DNA from: Pseudomonadaceae bacterium SI-3
GTDB taxonomy: Bacteria > Pseudomonadota > Gammaproteobacteria > Pseudomonadales > Pseudomonadaceae
Reading direction: 5' to 3'
Assembly: GCA_004010935.1 (NCBI GenBank)
Contig: CP026511.1
Coordinates: 1,860,001 to 1,924,000 of the forward strand
DNA: 64,000 bases
Below the pieces are notes generated by a model that ran no database searches, was not told where the DNA came from, and worked only from the letters and a program-made list of their open reading frames with translations. Shown piece by piece: positions 1 through 8,455 of the stretch. Position 1 is the stretch's first letter. Each line of letters begins with the position of its first letter. The position numbers were made by a program, and so were the translations under genes.

Positions 1-306
1 GATCGCGGCAATATCGTCAGGAACACCAGCATGCGCGAGCTGCTCAAGCAGCTGCATGTTGAGACGTTCCTGCTCGATCTCAAGGAATCACAGCTGGTGC
101 CGCCCGAGTTGGGCAACTACCCGGCACGCCTGGTCGATCACCACACCCTCGAGGTGCAGGTGGACAAGAGCCAGGGCGTGACCGATCTGTTCCGTATGCT
201 TTCAGCGCAAGGTATCGAAGTGTTGAGCCTTCGCAACAAGACCAATCGGCTTGAAGAACTGTTCGTCTCCATGGTGGAAAACAACCTGCCGCAGGGGGCC
301 AAATGA
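1..306 (+). CDS. ABC transporter ATP-binding protein, C-terminal part (5' end outside window)
   Basis: The reading frame is open from the first base and ends at 306, giving the last ~101 residues of an ABC ATPase. No Walker motifs remain. What is left matches the region after the Walker B/H-loop of drug/polysaccharide-type exporter ATPases (YadG-like): a phrase similar to GNIVRNTSMRELL followed by a beta-rich tail with LEVQVDKSQGVTDLF and a closing amphipathic helix. The stop overlaps the start of the permease gene by 4 bases (ATGA), so the two are translationally coupled and should form one ABC-2 exporter. The substrate cannot be read from the sequence. The internal ATG at 31 is not the true start, because the frame continues upstream out of the window. 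Confidence 0.85.
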   Translation, partial: DRGNIVRNTSMRELLKQLHVETFLLDLKESQLVPPELGNYPARLVDHHTLEVQVDKSQGVTDLFRMLSAQGIEVLSLRNKTNRLEELFVSMVENNLPQGAK

Positions 307-1082
307 ACGCAGAACTCCGGCCCAATCTGGTTGCCCTGCAGACCATCGTCCATCGCGAGATCCGCCGCTACACACGCATTTGGCCGCAGACGTTATTACC
401 CCCAGCGATCACCATGATCCTGTACTTCGTCATCTTCGGAAATCTCATCGGGGCGCGAATCGGCGAGATGGATGGCTTCACTTACATGGAGTACATCGTG
501 CCGGGGCTGATCATGATGTCGGTAATCACCAACTCTTATAGCAACGTGGTTTCCAGCTTCTTCAGCAGCAAGTTCCAACGATCCATTGAAGAGCTGCTGG
601 TTTCGCCGGTGTCACCTCACGTGATTCTGATCGGCTTCGCCCTCGGCGGTATTACTCGCGGGCTAGCGGTTGCGTTGATCGTGACGCTGCTGTCGATGTT
701 CTTCACCGATCTGCAGGTGCATCATCTAGGCGTCACGCTGCTCGTGATTACGCTGACCTCAACGATCTTCGCGCTGGGTGGCTTCATTAATGCGGTGTTC
801 GCGCGCAACTTCGATGACATTTCGATCATTCCAACCTTCGTGCTGACCCCGCTGACCTATCTGGGCGGCGTGTTCTATTCGATCAACCTGCTGTCGCCGT
901 TCTGGCAGACGCTGTCGCTGGCCAACCCCATCCTGCACATGGTCAACGCGTTCCGTTACGGCATCCTGGGCGTCTCGGATATCCGTATCGGCATCGCCAT
1001 CAGTTTCATGGCTGTGGCGGCAGCATGCATGTACCTGTGGTGCATTCACTTGCTCAAGAGTGGCCGAGGCATGCGCCAGTAG
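303..1082 (+). CDS. ABC-2 type transporter permease (YadH-like)
   Basis: This 259-residue inner-membrane protein has about six hydrophobic segments (roughly residues 30–50, 60–85, 110–135, 145–165, 175–195 and 230–250). It has the typical ABC-2 permease features: a short cytoplasmic N-terminus with an amphipathic helix (REIRRYTRIW) and the loop PLTYLGGVFYS before the fifth segment. That arrangement matches YadH and related two-component exporters. It overlaps the ATPase gene by 4 bases. The cargo is unknown; these pairs export small hydrophobic compounds or glycans. The family assignment is firm and the function is inferred from family only. Confidence 0.88.
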   Translation: MNAELRPNLVALQTIVHREIRRYTRIWPQTLLPPAITMILYFVIFGNLIGARIGEMDGFTYMEYIVPGLIMMSVITNSYSNVVSSFFSSKFQRSIEELLVSPVSPHVILIGFALGGITRGLAVALIVTLLSMFFTDLQVHHLGVTLLVITLTSTIFALGGFINAVFARNFDDISIIPTFVLTPLTYLGGVFYSINLLSPFWQTLSLANPILHMVNAFRYGILGVSDIRIGIAISFMAVAAACMYLWCIHLLKSGRGMRQ

Positions 1083-1093
1083 TTTTACGTTAA

Positions 1094-1124
1094 CGGCCGA
1101 CCGTTCGGGAGCGAACGGCGGCCG
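1094..1124 (+). repeat. Stem-loop downstream of the ABC permease gene
   Basis: The arms CGGCCG-A-CCGTTCG and CGAACGGCGGCCG pair over 13 bp with a single bulged A and a four-base loop. The stem lies 12 bases after the permease stop and ~60 bases before queF. There is no T-run, so it is either a weak terminator or an RNA-stabilising 3' hairpin. Confidence 0.5.
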
Positions 1125-1186
1125 GGCCATGATAAACCGGGCGGGAACCGATACACTTGCGGCCGTTTTTCGCACAGGTTTCCGCC

Positions 1187-2017
1187 ATGCAGCACCCCGC
1201 CGAACTATCCCCGCTGGGCAAATCCAGCGCCTATGTTGCGACCTACAGTCCTGAGCAACTCTTTCCCATCCCCCGCGCACCGAAGTGGGCCGAGCTGGGG
1301 CTGACAGCCGAAACCTTGCCCTATGGTGGCGTCGATATCTGGAACTGCTACGAGCTGTCCTGGCTGTTGCCGTCTGGCAAACCAGTGGTAGCCATTGGTG
1401 AGTTCAGCATTCCTGCCGACTCGCCCAACATCATCGAATCCAAGTCCTTCAAGCTCTATCTGAACTCTCTGAACCAGTCGGTATTCGAGAGCCGGCAGGC
1501 GCTCGTGGACGTTATGACGCGGGATTTGTCAGCCGCTGCGGGTAAACCCGTCGGCGTTCGCCTGCGGACGCTGGACGAAGTGGCTGAAGAGGGGATTGCA
1601 GCGCTAGACGGGCTCTGTATCGATGATCTGGATGTCACCATCGAAGACTATGATTCACCGCGCCCCGAGCTACTACGCAGCGACTCAGGGCGTCAGGTCG
1701 AAGAGCGCGTCTACAGCCACCTGCTGAAATCCAACTGCCCCGTCACCGGGCAACCGGACTGGGGCACAGTGGTGATCGAATATCGGGGCGCCGCGCTGGA
1801 CCACGGCAGCCTGCTTGCCTATCTAGTGAGCTTTCGCCAACACGCGGACTTTCATGAACAGTGCGTTGAACGGATCTTCCTCGACTTGCAGCGCGTGCTG
1901 AGACCTGATCGACTGAGCGTTCACGCACGCTATGTGCGTCGCGGCGGGCTGGATATCAATCCGTACCGCAGCACTCACGACGTATTGCCAGACAATGGTC
2001 GGCAGGTTCGGCAATAA
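1187..2017 (+). CDS. queF: NADPH-dependent 7-cyano-7-deazaguanine reductase (preQ0 reductase)
   Basis: QueF reduces the nitrile of preQ0 to the amine of preQ1, the last free-base step of queuosine biosynthesis before insertion into tRNA. The 276-residue protein is the long, fused bimodular (E. coli-type) form. The N-terminal half carries the QueF motif [11 protein letters not shown]. The C-terminal half has the catalytic cysteine in [12 protein letters not shown] and a conserved [12 protein letters not shown] segment. I chose the ATG at 1187 because the protein there begins [14 protein letters not shown] like other QueF proteins; an upstream in-frame ATG at 1157 would add ten unconserved residues. 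It is a single-gene unit followed by a strong hairpin at 2031–2054. Confidence 0.95.
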   Translation: MQHPAELSPLGKSSAYVATYSPEQLFPIPRAPKWAELGLTAETLPYGGVDIWNCYELSWLLPSGKPVVAIGEFSIPADSPNIIESKSFKLYLNSLNQSVFESRQALVDVMTRDLSAAAGKPVGVRLRTLDEVAEEGIAALDGLCIDDLDVTIEDYDSPRPELLRSDSGRQVEERVYSHLLKSNCPVTGQPDWGTVVIEYRGAALDHGSLLAYLVSFRQHADFHEQCVERIFLDLQRVLRPDRLSVHARYVRRGGLDINPYRSTHDVLPDNGRQVRQ

Positions 2018-2030
2018 ACGCTGCGGTCGG

Positions 2031-2054
2031 AGAGCGTGGACCCATCCACGCTCT
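2031..2054. terminator. Bidirectional terminator hairpin between queF and the DUF4404 gene
   Basis: A perfect 10-bp stem (AGAGCGTGGA / TCCACGCTCT) with loop CCCA lies between two convergent genes. There is no long T-run on either strand, but the position and stem strength fit a shared terminator. Confidence 0.6.
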
Positions 2055-2075
2055 GATAGCTTGAGCAGGTTTCGC

Positions 2076-2345
2076 TCAGATACCCATGTTCGCCAATGTT
2101 TGCATGATGTTGCGCAGCGTCATTGCGGTGTTGGGATGGCTGACTTCGAAACGCTCGACCGCCAGGTTGACGCCGTCGACCAGTGAGTCGTTCTGGTGAT
2201 CGACTACGCCCTGGTTGGCCAGGCGCAGCTCGATGTCCTGAGCAATCAGTTGGAGCGACGCGCGCTCTTCTTCTGTAAGCGGAGCGTCCGAGGCTAGTTG
2301 ACTACGCAGCTCCGCAAGCTGTGACTGCAGATCATGTTCCGGCAT
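2076..2345 (-). CDS. DUF4404 family small protein
   Basis: This 89-residue soluble protein has no signal peptide or membrane segment. It is predicted to be mostly helical: an N-terminal heptad-like stretch (LQSQLAELRSQL), a second helix with acidic residues, and a conserved C-terminus (FEVSHPNTAMTLRNIMQTLANMGI). This pattern is the small DUF4404 family of pseudomonads, whose function is unknown. It converges on queF and is divergent from mlaA; no partner is evident beyond the conserved neighbourhood. Confidence 0.75.
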   Translation of the reverse strand: MPEHDLQSQLAELRSQLASDAPLTEEERASLQLIAQDIELRLANQGVVDHQNDSLVDGVNLAVERFEVSHPNTAMTLRNIMQTLANMGI

Positions 2346-2570
2346 ATTTCATCCCTCTGTGATTTTTTCGGGGCCAGCTTCCGCCAAGGCACGATGAGAT
2401 CAGGTTAAACCAGCGGCCCAGCCTTGTCGTTGATTTGATTGGGTAGAATGCGGTGAAGTTCGCCGCTACTGATCCGCATGTCTGCCTGCTGCCGGGAGCG
2501 GTGTGATTAGATTTATACTGCTGCGCTTTGATGGGCAGCCACCCGCATACGAATAAAGGAGAAGCCTGCG

Positions 2571-3272
2571 ATGCGATTGATCAGCAAGGATTGGGTAGAG
2601 AACTTCACTGTTGCCTTCGTCGTTGTGCTGGGGATGTTCGGCGCTTCGTCAGTGCAGGCAGCCGAGGAGGATCCTTGGGAAGGCGTCAACCGGGCGATCT
2701 TTACCTTCAACGACAAGGTCGATACCTATACGCTCAAGCCGCTTGCGCAGGGCTATCAGAAGATCACGCCAAACGTCCTCGAGGATGGCATTGGCAACAT
2801 ATTCAGCAATCTGGGCGACGTCGTGGTGCTGACCAATGACCTGCTGCAGGGCAAGGTCCGTGACGCAGGGATCGATACCAGCCGCATCCTGTTCAATAGC
2901 ACCTTTGGCGTACTGGGCTTCTTTGACGTCGCGACCCGTATGGGCTTGCAGAAGAATGATGAGGACTTCGGACAGACGCTGGGCGTCTGGGGACTGGGCA
3001 GTGGGCCGTATGTGGTGTTGCCCCTGCTGGGGCCGAGCACCGTGCGCGATGCGGCAGGACGCGTACCCGATTCGTTGCTGCAGCCATATCCGTACATGGA
3101 CCATGTGCCGACACGCAATGTGACGCGAGCCGTCAACGTTGTCGACCTGCGTGCCGATTTGCTCTCGGCAGAAAAAATGATCACTGGCGACCGGTATATC
3201 TTCGTGCGCAACGCTTATCTGCAGAACCGCGAATTTCGCACGCAGGATGGTCAGGTCGAAGACGACTTCTAA
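2571..3272 (+). CDS. mlaA: MlaA/VacJ-family outer-membrane lipid-asymmetry protein
   Basis: MlaA removes misplaced phospholipids from the outer leaflet of the outer membrane and passes them to the Mla system. The 233-residue product has a signal peptide ending at VQA|AEED. It then has the family signatures: DPWEGVNRAIFTFND, a helical ring region, DFGQTLGVWGLGSGPYVVLPLLGPSTVRDAAG, and YIFVRNAYLQNRE near the end. A clear ribosome-binding site (AAAGGAG) precedes ATG 2571. Unlike E. coli MlaA there is no lipobox cysteine, so the mature protein looks like a signal-peptidase-I product. It is monocistronic, with a GC-rich hairpin 9 bases after the stop. Confidence 0.93.
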   Translation: MRLISKDWVENFTVAFVVVLGMFGASSVQAAEEDPWEGVNRAIFTFNDKVDTYTLKPLAQGYQKITPNVLEDGIGNIFSNLGDVVVLTNDLLQGKVRDAGIDTSRILFNSTFGVLGFFDVATRMGLQKNDEDFGQTLGVWGLGSGPYVVLPLLGPSTVRDAAGRVPDSLLQPYPYMDHVPTRNVTRAVNVVDLRADLLSAEKMITGDRYIFVRNAYLQNREFRTQDGQVEDDF

Positions 3273-3281
3273 CCGTCGCTC

Positions 3282-3310
3282 GGACCGCATTGGCTCGGCC
3301 AGTGCGGTCC
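3282..3310. terminator. Hairpin between mlaA and the PilZ gene
   Basis: GGACCGCATTGGC and GCCAGTGCGGTCC pair over 13 bp with one T·G position and a 3-base loop, exactly between two convergent genes. It lacks a T-run but is probably the shared terminator. Confidence 0.6.
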
Positions 3311-3361
3311 GTCCGCCTCGTCACGCCACGGCCATGCCAAGGCGTTCGCGTCAAACAATTC

Positions 3362-3661
3362 TCAGCTCATCGAAAGGATGGCCAGGCCTAGACTTTGCCG
3401 TCCATCCTCCTGCATGCCGACCCGCACCACTTCTGTTTCAGCGTCCAGGCCCTTCAGTTCGCTGTGCTCCGAGGGGATGTGCACATGGACTTTGTCACCC
3501 ATCTGCAAGCGGGTCGCTGCGACCACCTGCATCCCCGTGCTGGAAAGGTCCAGGCAGGTCGCCTCGTAGTGCTGGTCACCCTGCGTCAGGGTGATTGCGG
3601 TCTCGACATTCATGCGAATGAAGTCGCGTTTTTCACTGTAGTCTCGATCTCGCTGAGTCAT
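3362..3661 (-). CDS. PilZ domain protein (c-di-GMP receptor candidate)
   Basis: This 99-residue single-domain protein has both halves of the c-di-GMP site: an arginine-rich N-terminal motif (KRDFIRMNVE, R..xR type) and D-L-S-S-T-G about 30 residues later, followed by the beta-barrel strands KVHVHIPSE and AETEVVRVGMQ. The start at 3661 gives MTQRDRDYSEKRDFIR, as expected for the family; the frame stays open further upstream but without family similarity. It sits between mlaA and rssB, divergent from the latter. It probably links c-di-GMP to some surface or stress function; the partner is not known. Confidence 0.88.
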   Translation of the reverse strand: MTQRDRDYSEKRDFIRMNVETAITLTQGDQHYEATCLDLSSTGMQVVAATRLQMGDKVHVHIPSEHSELKGLDAETEVVRVGMQEDGRQSLGLAILSMS

Positions 3662-3865
3662 TGTTTCGTCCTCTGAGTTCTTGTTTCGTCGGTTCTTATA
3701 ACGCCCGTCAATTCCGCCTGTAAAGGACAGACGCAGGGACCGCGCCTGGCTTGAAACACAGATCGTATGGGAGTACCGTCTGCGCCTTGAAAAGATCCCA
3801 TGCCCAGCGCGCGCGCAGGGCCGATGCTTTCGCCAATCATCCTGGCGATACCGCCTGGTAGGAAC

Positions 3866-5050
3866 ATGCATAACCCAAGCGCGACGCTGCTGATCATAGA
3901 TGACGACGATGTGGTACGAGCCAGCCTGGCTGCCTATCTGGATGACAGCGGTTTCAAGGTCTTGCAGGCGCCTAACGGACCGCGTGGAGTGGAGCTGTTC
4001 GACGCGGAGCACCCTGACCTGGTGATTTGCGATCTGCGCATGCCGCAAATGGATGGTCTTGAGCTGATCCGGCTGATCAGTGAGCGCCAGGCTGACCTTC
4101 CGGTCATCGTGGTCTCAGGTGCAGGTGTGATGAGCGATGCCGTCGAGGCTCTGCGATTGGGCGCAGCTGATTATTTGATCAAGCCCCTCGAAGATCTGGC
4201 GATGCTCGAACACTCTGTCCGTCGAGCGCTTGATCGTTCGCGCTTGCGTCTGGAGAACAGGCGCTACCGCGAGCAGCTGGAAACGGCTAACCGCGATCTG
4301 CAGGCGAGCTTGCATCTGCTGCAGGAAGATCAAGATGCCGGCCGCCAGGTGCAGATGAACATGCTGCCGGTCACGCCCTGCAACCTCGACGAATTTCAGT
4401 TCGCCCATCAGATCATCCCCTCGCTCTACCTCTCAGGTGATTTCGTCGATTATTTTCGCGTCGACGAGCACCGCATTGGCTTCTATCTGGCGGATGTGTC
4501 TGGCCATGGCGCCTCCTCTGCATTCGTCACGGTCCTGTTGAAGTTCATGACCACGCGCCTGCTCTACGAATCCCGGCGGGGCAGAGCGCTGCGCGCATTC
4601 AAGCCGTCCGAGGTGCTTGACCACATCAATCGTGGGCTGATCAATTGCAAACTCGGCAAGCACGTCACGATGCTGGGCGGCGTGATCGATCAGGAACGCA
4701 ACGTGCTGCATTACAGTATCGGTGGCCACCTTCCGATGCCGGTGATATACGCTGATGGCGTCGCCAAGTATCTCGAAGGGAAAGGTCTACCGGTCGGTTT
4801 GTTCGTCGAAGCGACCTATGATAATTACGAGATAGAGTTGCCTGAATCTTTCAGCCTGACGCTACTTTCCGATGGCATTTTGGACCTTTTGCCGGGCGAT
4901 ACCCTCAAAGATAAAGAGGCTGGGCTGCCCGGTTTGATTCGCGAAGCAGGCGGCACGCTGGGCGGGCTACAGCGAGTTTTGGGCCTAGCCGATCTAGAGG
5001 ACATGCCCGATGACATCGCGTTGTTGGTACTGAGCAGGAACCTTGCATGA
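3866..5050 (+). CDS. rssB: RssB-type response regulator with PP2C (SpoIIE) phosphatase domain
   Basis: The 394-residue protein has an N-terminal receiver domain (residues ~8–120; acidic DDDD pocket, phosphoacceptor Asp56 in ICDLRMPQMDG, Ser84, Lys106), a coiled linker (~125–165, LETANRDLQASLHLLQEDQD) and a C-terminal PP2C/SpoIIE phosphatase domain (~190–390; ADVSGHGASSAFVTVLLK and LLSDGILDLLP carry the metal-binding aspartates). In Pseudomonas such proteins control sigma-S through a partner-switching antagonist rather than acting only as a ClpXP adaptor. The adjacent STAS gene, which overlaps by 4 bases, is the obvious substrate. The start at 3866 was chosen by homology; an in-frame ATG at 3800 adds 22 unrelated residues. 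It is not HsbR, which carries an extra kinase domain. Confidence 0.85.
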   Translation: MHNPSATLLIIDDDDVVRASLAAYLDDSGFKVLQAPNGPRGVELFDAEHPDLVICDLRMPQMDGLELIRLISERQADLPVIVVSGAGVMSDAVEALRLGAADYLIKPLEDLAMLEHSVRRALDRSRLRLENRRYREQLETANRDLQASLHLLQEDQDAGRQVQMNMLPVTPCNLDEFQFAHQIIPSLYLSGDFVDYFRVDEHRIGFYLADVSGHGASSAFVTVLLKFMTTRLLYESRRGRALRAFKPSEVLDHINRGLINCKLGKHVTMLGGVIDQERNVLHYSIGGHLPMPVIYADGVAKYLEGKGLPVGLFVEATYDNYEIELPESFSLTLLSDGILDLLPGDTLKDKEAGLPGLIREAGGTLGGLQRVLGLADLEDMPDDIALLVLSRNLA

Positions 5051-5529
5051 GCACTGGTAAAATCCAGTTTGCTGAGCAGAACGGTACATTCGTTCTTAAG
5101 TTCGTCGGTGAGATTCGCCTGACACTTTGCTCGGCGCTGGACGCAACGATCGAGAAGATCTTTTCGTCACGCAATTTCTCATCGATCGTTATCGACCTCA
5201 CCGAAAGCCGTAGCATCGACAGCACGACGCTAGGCCTGCTCGCCAAACTTTCCATACTTTCGCGGCGGAAGATCGGCATGCTGCCGACATTGGTCACCAC
5301 CCACGCAGACATTACGCGTCTTCTGCAATCGATGGGCTTCGATCAGGTCTTCAACATTGTCGACCAACCGCTGCCGTCGCCTGAGCAATTGGCCGACCTG
5401 CCAAGCCAGGATCAGTCTGAGGAAGTCGTGAAAGACAAGGTGCTTGAGGCGCACCGGATTCTGATGAGCCTCAACGAATCCAACCGCGAGGCCTTTCGCG
5501 ACCTCGTGACAGCGTTGGAACGGTCCTGA
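5047..5529 (+). CDS. rssC: STAS-domain anti-sigma-factor antagonist, partner of RssB
   Basis: This 160-residue protein has an N-terminal STAS domain (residues ~5–105) and a ~50-residue helical, acidic tail. The STAS loop reads SRSIDSTTLGLL, where Ser59 occupies the usual phosphoserine position of SpoIIAA-like antagonists. The gene starts inside the rssB stop (ATGA), giving tight coupling and near 1:1 synthesis. The inferred role is to be dephosphorylated by the PP2C domain of RssB and so alter control of the general stress sigma factor. The family is firm; the partner relation is inferred from context and from what I recall of the Pseudomonas rssB–rssC pair. The stop is one base from the convergent tal gene. 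Confidence 0.8.
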   Translation: MSTGKIQFAEQNGTFVLKFVGEIRLTLCSALDATIEKIFSSRNFSSIVIDLTESRSIDSTTLGLLAKLSILSRRKIGMLPTLVTTHADITRLLQSMGFDQVFNIVDQPLPSPEQLADLPSQDQSEEVVKDKVLEAHRILMSLNESNREAFRDLVTALERS

Positions 5530-5530
5530 A

Positions 5531-6457
5531 CTACAGCTTCGTTGGTAGGAGCGCTTCGAGCTTTTCCTGATCCCTCGCGAACTGCCGAATCCCCTCGGCC
5601 AGCTTCTCAGTCGCCATTGGATCTTCGTTCAATCCCCAGCGGAAGCTGCGTTCGTCCAGCGTAATGCGTGGCTCGGATCGACGGCCCGGTGACAGCTTGC
5701 GCTCCAGAGTGCCTTCCTCCTGCGCCAACTGGCTCAGCAGCTCGGGACTGATGGTCAGTCGATCACAGCCGGCAAGCGCTTCGATCTGCCCCGCGTTGCG
5801 AAAGCTGGCGCCCATCACGACGGTCTCGTAACCGTGTGTCTTGTAGTAGTCGTAAATCCGGCTGACCGACTGTACGCCTGGATCTTCGTCACCGACGTAG
5901 TCACGACCTTCGGATTTTTTGTACCAGTCATAGATACGACCGACGAAGGGTGAAATTAGAAATACACCGGCCTCGGCACAGGCGACTGCCTGGGTGAAAG
6001 AGAACAGCAGCGTCAGGTTGGTCTGGATTCCCGACTTTTCTAGCTGCTCAGCGGCACGAATGCCCTCCCAGGTCGAGGCCAGTTTGATCAATACGCGGTC
6101 GCGGGATACACCGGCCTGCTCGTACAGACCGATCAGGCGTTCGCCGCGCTGAACCATGGCCTGTGAATCGAAGGAAAGCCTTGCATCGACTTCCGTGGAG
6201 ATCCGACCCGGGATCAACTTGAGCACTTCTTGACCAACCGCGACGGCGAACAGATCGCAGCCCAGGCCAATGTCGCCCTCGCAGTTGGACATAGCCGCCT
6301 GCAGGTGATCGGCGTAGCGGGGCAGGGCGGCGGCTTTGAGCAGAAGCGATGGGTTGGTGGTCGCATCAACCGGTTGGAGGCGGGCGATGGCATCGAGGTC
6401 GCCGGTGTCGGCAACCACGGTGGTGAATTGCTTGAGTTGTTCCAGCTTGGACGTCAT
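5531..6457 (-). CDS. tal: Transaldolase
   Basis: Transaldolase moves a dihydroxyacetone unit between sedoheptulose-7-phosphate and glyceraldehyde-3-phosphate in the non-oxidative pentose phosphate pathway. The 308-residue protein has the usual length for the TalB class. The N-terminal signature [14 protein letters not shown] is present and the Schiff-base lysine is Lys125 in [11 protein letters not shown]. Other family segments are [12 protein letters not shown] and [25 protein letters not shown]. The gene ends one base from rssC, so transcription from the two sides must collide or be terminated inside coding sequence. dusA lies ~120 bases upstream on the same strand. Confidence 0.96.
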   Translation of the reverse strand: MTSKLEQLKQFTTVVADTGDLDAIARLQPVDATTNPSLLLKAAALPRYADHLQAAMSNCEGDIGLGCDLFAVAVGQEVLKLIPGRISTEVDARLSFDSQAMVQRGERLIGLYEQAGVSRDRVLIKLASTWEGIRAAEQLEKSGIQTNLTLLFSFTQAVACAEAGVFLISPFVGRIYDWYKKSEGRDYVGDEDPGVQSVSRIYDYYKTHGYETVVMGASFRNAGQIEALAGCDRLTISPELLSQLAQEEGTLERKLSPGRRSEPRITLDERSFRWGLNEDPMATEKLAEGIRQFARDQEKLEALLPTKL

Positions 6458-6580
6458 ATGGGCGCTCTATCCTTTGGTTGACGTAACTTGAATCCGTGGC
6501 CATCGCGCCATTTGGATCGGATGGTCCGGGTGGGGCAGCTGTTGGATCAAAAATGCGGTCGCGTGTTCCCGGCGACCGAT

Positions 6581-7585
6581 TCAGTGTCCTTCGAGCAGTG
6601 CGGTCGCTTGATCGAGCAGCGCCAGTGGTTCCTTGGTTTTGTGGATGTCGACCGATAGCAACTGGCGAAAACGTCTAGCTCCTGGGAAACCCTGGCCCAG
6701 GCCTAGAACATGACGGGTAACGTGATGCATCGAGCCGCCGCTATCAAGATGATTCTGAATATAAGGGCGCATCCGTCGCAGTGCATCGGCGCGGGTGATA
6801 GTCGGCTCTTGGCTGCCAAACAGCCTGGCATCAACCTGCGCTAGCAGGTAAGGATTGTGATAAGCCTCGCGTCCGAGCATTACCCCATCGAACTGCTCAA
6901 GGTGGGCTTCACATTGGTCCAGCGTCTTGATGCCGCCGTTGAGGATGATTTCCAGATCCGGGAAGTCGCGTTTCAATTGTTGCGCAACGTCATAGCGAAG
7001 GGGCGGCACTTCCCGATTCTCCTTCGGTGAGAGTCCTTCCAGAATCGCAATACGGGCATGAACGGTAAAACTGCGGCAGCCTGCCTCTCGGACCTGTCCA
7101 ACGAAATCACAAAGTTCGGCATAGCTGTCGCGTCCGTTGATACCGATGCGGTGCTTGACTGTTACATCGATATCCACCGCATCTCGCATCGCTTTCACGC
7201 AGTCGGCGACCAGTGCCGGATAGCCCATCAGGCACGCGCCGATCAGGTTGTTCTGCACGCGGTCGCTGGGGCATCCGACGTTGAGATTCACCTCGTCATA
7301 ACCCGCCGCTTCGGCCATCTTTGCGCAAATAGCGAGATCACCGGGCACGCTGCCGCCAAGCTGTAGCGCCAACGGATGCTCCGCTTCATCATGACGGAGG
7401 AAGCGATCAGCATCGCCGTTAATCAATGCGCCGGTGGTGACCATCTCGGTATAAAGCAGGGCGTGGCTAGAAAGCTGGCGCAGAAAATACCGACAGTGCC
7501 TGTCAGTCCAATCCATCATTGGCGCAACGGAGAATCGGCGCGGTAATTGAGAGGGACTGGTAACGGGCTTGTAGCTAGCGTTCAT
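6581..7585 (-). CDS. dusA: tRNA-dihydrouridine(20/20a) synthase
   Basis: DusA is an FMN enzyme that reduces uridines 20/20a in the tRNA D-loop. The 334-residue protein starts MNASYKP and carries the Dus signature RFSVAPMMDWTDRHCRYF, the catalytic cysteine in NVGCPSDRVQ, the substrate and phosphate-binding segments VKHRIGIN and FTVHARIAILEGLSPKENR, and the FMN motif LNGGIKT. The ATG at 7585 was preferred; the frame stays open to 7669 but the extra 28 residues do not look conserved. It may be cotranscribed with tal downstream, which is 123 bases away. Confidence 0.94.
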   Translation of the reverse strand: MNASYKPVTSPSQLPRRFSVAPMMDWTDRHCRYFLRQLSSHALLYTEMVTTGALINGDADRFLRHDEAEHPLALQLGGSVPGDLAICAKMAEAAGYDEVNLNVGCPSDRVQNNLIGACLMGYPALVADCVKAMRDAVDIDVTVKHRIGINGRDSYAELCDFVGQVREAGCRSFTVHARIAILEGLSPKENREVPPLRYDVAQQLKRDFPDLEIILNGGIKTLDQCEAHLEQFDGVMLGREAYHNPYLLAQVDARLFGSQEPTITRADALRRMRPYIQNHLDSGGSMHHVTRHVLGLGQGFPGARRFRQLLSVDIHKTKEPLALLDQATALLEGH

Positions 7586-7940
7586 GCGGCTTTCCGGCTG
7601 AGTCTTTCGGACGCGCTCTAGCTGTTTCAACACGTTTATGCCGGGTGGCTGTGGCGAAATAGCGACCATCAGAGCGCGTTGCAGGCCGACTGGAGTAACT
7701 GCTCGACCAGTCGCCTCGAAAAAAGGCTGGCAAGTTTATCAGGAGAGCGAGCGCTCCGTGCGCCAGGCTGCCATGCGGCGCTACTGAGTGAGCTCTGCAA
7801 GGGGCAGGGACGCCGCGGCATTGTCCCGTATGTCTTTACTGAGCCGTTGTTCTGCGATGCATTTGAAAGTTGAACACCGACCTTGCTTCGGTCACTGAAT
7901 GGTGGCGGTGGAGCGCGGGAGGTGACCAAGGACGTCTGCG

Positions 7941-7969
7941 AAAAAGCCCGTCGATTAACGGGAATTTTT
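7941..7969. terminator. Terminator-like hairpin in the dusA–EPS gap
   Basis: CCCGT and ACGGG form a short stem flanked by AAAAAG on the left and AATTTTT on the right, so it looks like an intrinsic terminator on either strand. No gene ends nearby on the plus strand, which would fit a small untranslated transcript starting in 7690–7900. The stem itself is only 5 bp of G/C-rich pairing. Confidence 0.35.
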
Positions 7970-8387
7970 CATGCCTTACGGTACTACATGCGAGCCTGAT
8001 CAATTTCTGCGCTGCGCCAGCATCTTTAGAACGTTACGCAGCCGCTGTGGGGCCCGACTGGCGGACACGCACGATCCGCGTTCGTATGGCTCGGATCTCT
8101 AAGTCACTGGCGGCCGGTAGCGAGGTGAGTCATGCGAGACGAAATGTTGTGGGGAACACATGGCAATATTGGAAGGCTAGTAGCTGCGAATGATGCGAGC
8201 AGCGACCAGCCCCTTCCGGGCGATTCGGACGGCGCTAGCATCAACGATGCGCCGATGTCCGATACAGAAGAAACGAAAGTCAGCAATGAAGACGCCGATA
8301 TATTCGAAGATGACCCGACGATTCCGACTGAGTAGTTGAACAGGGTCAGCGCATGCTGCAACTCAGGCGGGTTCGATAGAGCAATAA

Positions 8388-8421
8388 AAAACCGCAGTCG
8401 CTTATGGCTGACTGCGGTTTT
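8388..8421. terminator. Intrinsic terminator at the 3' end of the EPS locus
   Basis: AAAACCGCAGTC and GACTGCGGTTTT form a perfect 12-bp stem with a 10-base loop. Both arms carry A/T tracts, so it terminates in both directions. It lies 35 bases beyond the wza stop on the minus strand and is the best terminator in the window. Confidence 0.88.
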
Positions 8422-8455
8422 GATCAGGCCGATTCAGACCTGATGATTACTTGTG

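Larger units (their letters stand above)
7586..8455. other. 870-bp gap without a convincing protein gene
   Basis: Between dusA and the EPS locus there is no reading frame that resembles a known protein. The plus strand has a terminator-like hairpin at 7941–7969. It also has an acidic 67-codon frame at 8132–8335 whose last ~25 codons are Asp/Glu-rich; it has no good ribosome-binding site and I do not call it a gene. A strong terminator lies at 8388–8421. The region may hold dusA promoter sequences and an unrecognised small RNA; it also marks the left edge of the EPS locus. Confidence 0.5.

Noticed and set aside
3866..5529. HsbR/HsbA (flagellar anti-sigma switch) as an alternative name for the response regulator and STAS pair
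   Set aside because: HsbR carries an additional kinase-type domain and is longer. The 394-residue protein lacks it, and the neighbours (PilZ, mlaA, tal) fit the rssB locus.
8132..8335. 67-codon acidic frame
   Set aside because: There is no convincing ribosome-binding site and no similarity, and the N-terminal part looks random. I kept it only as a note in the gap description.
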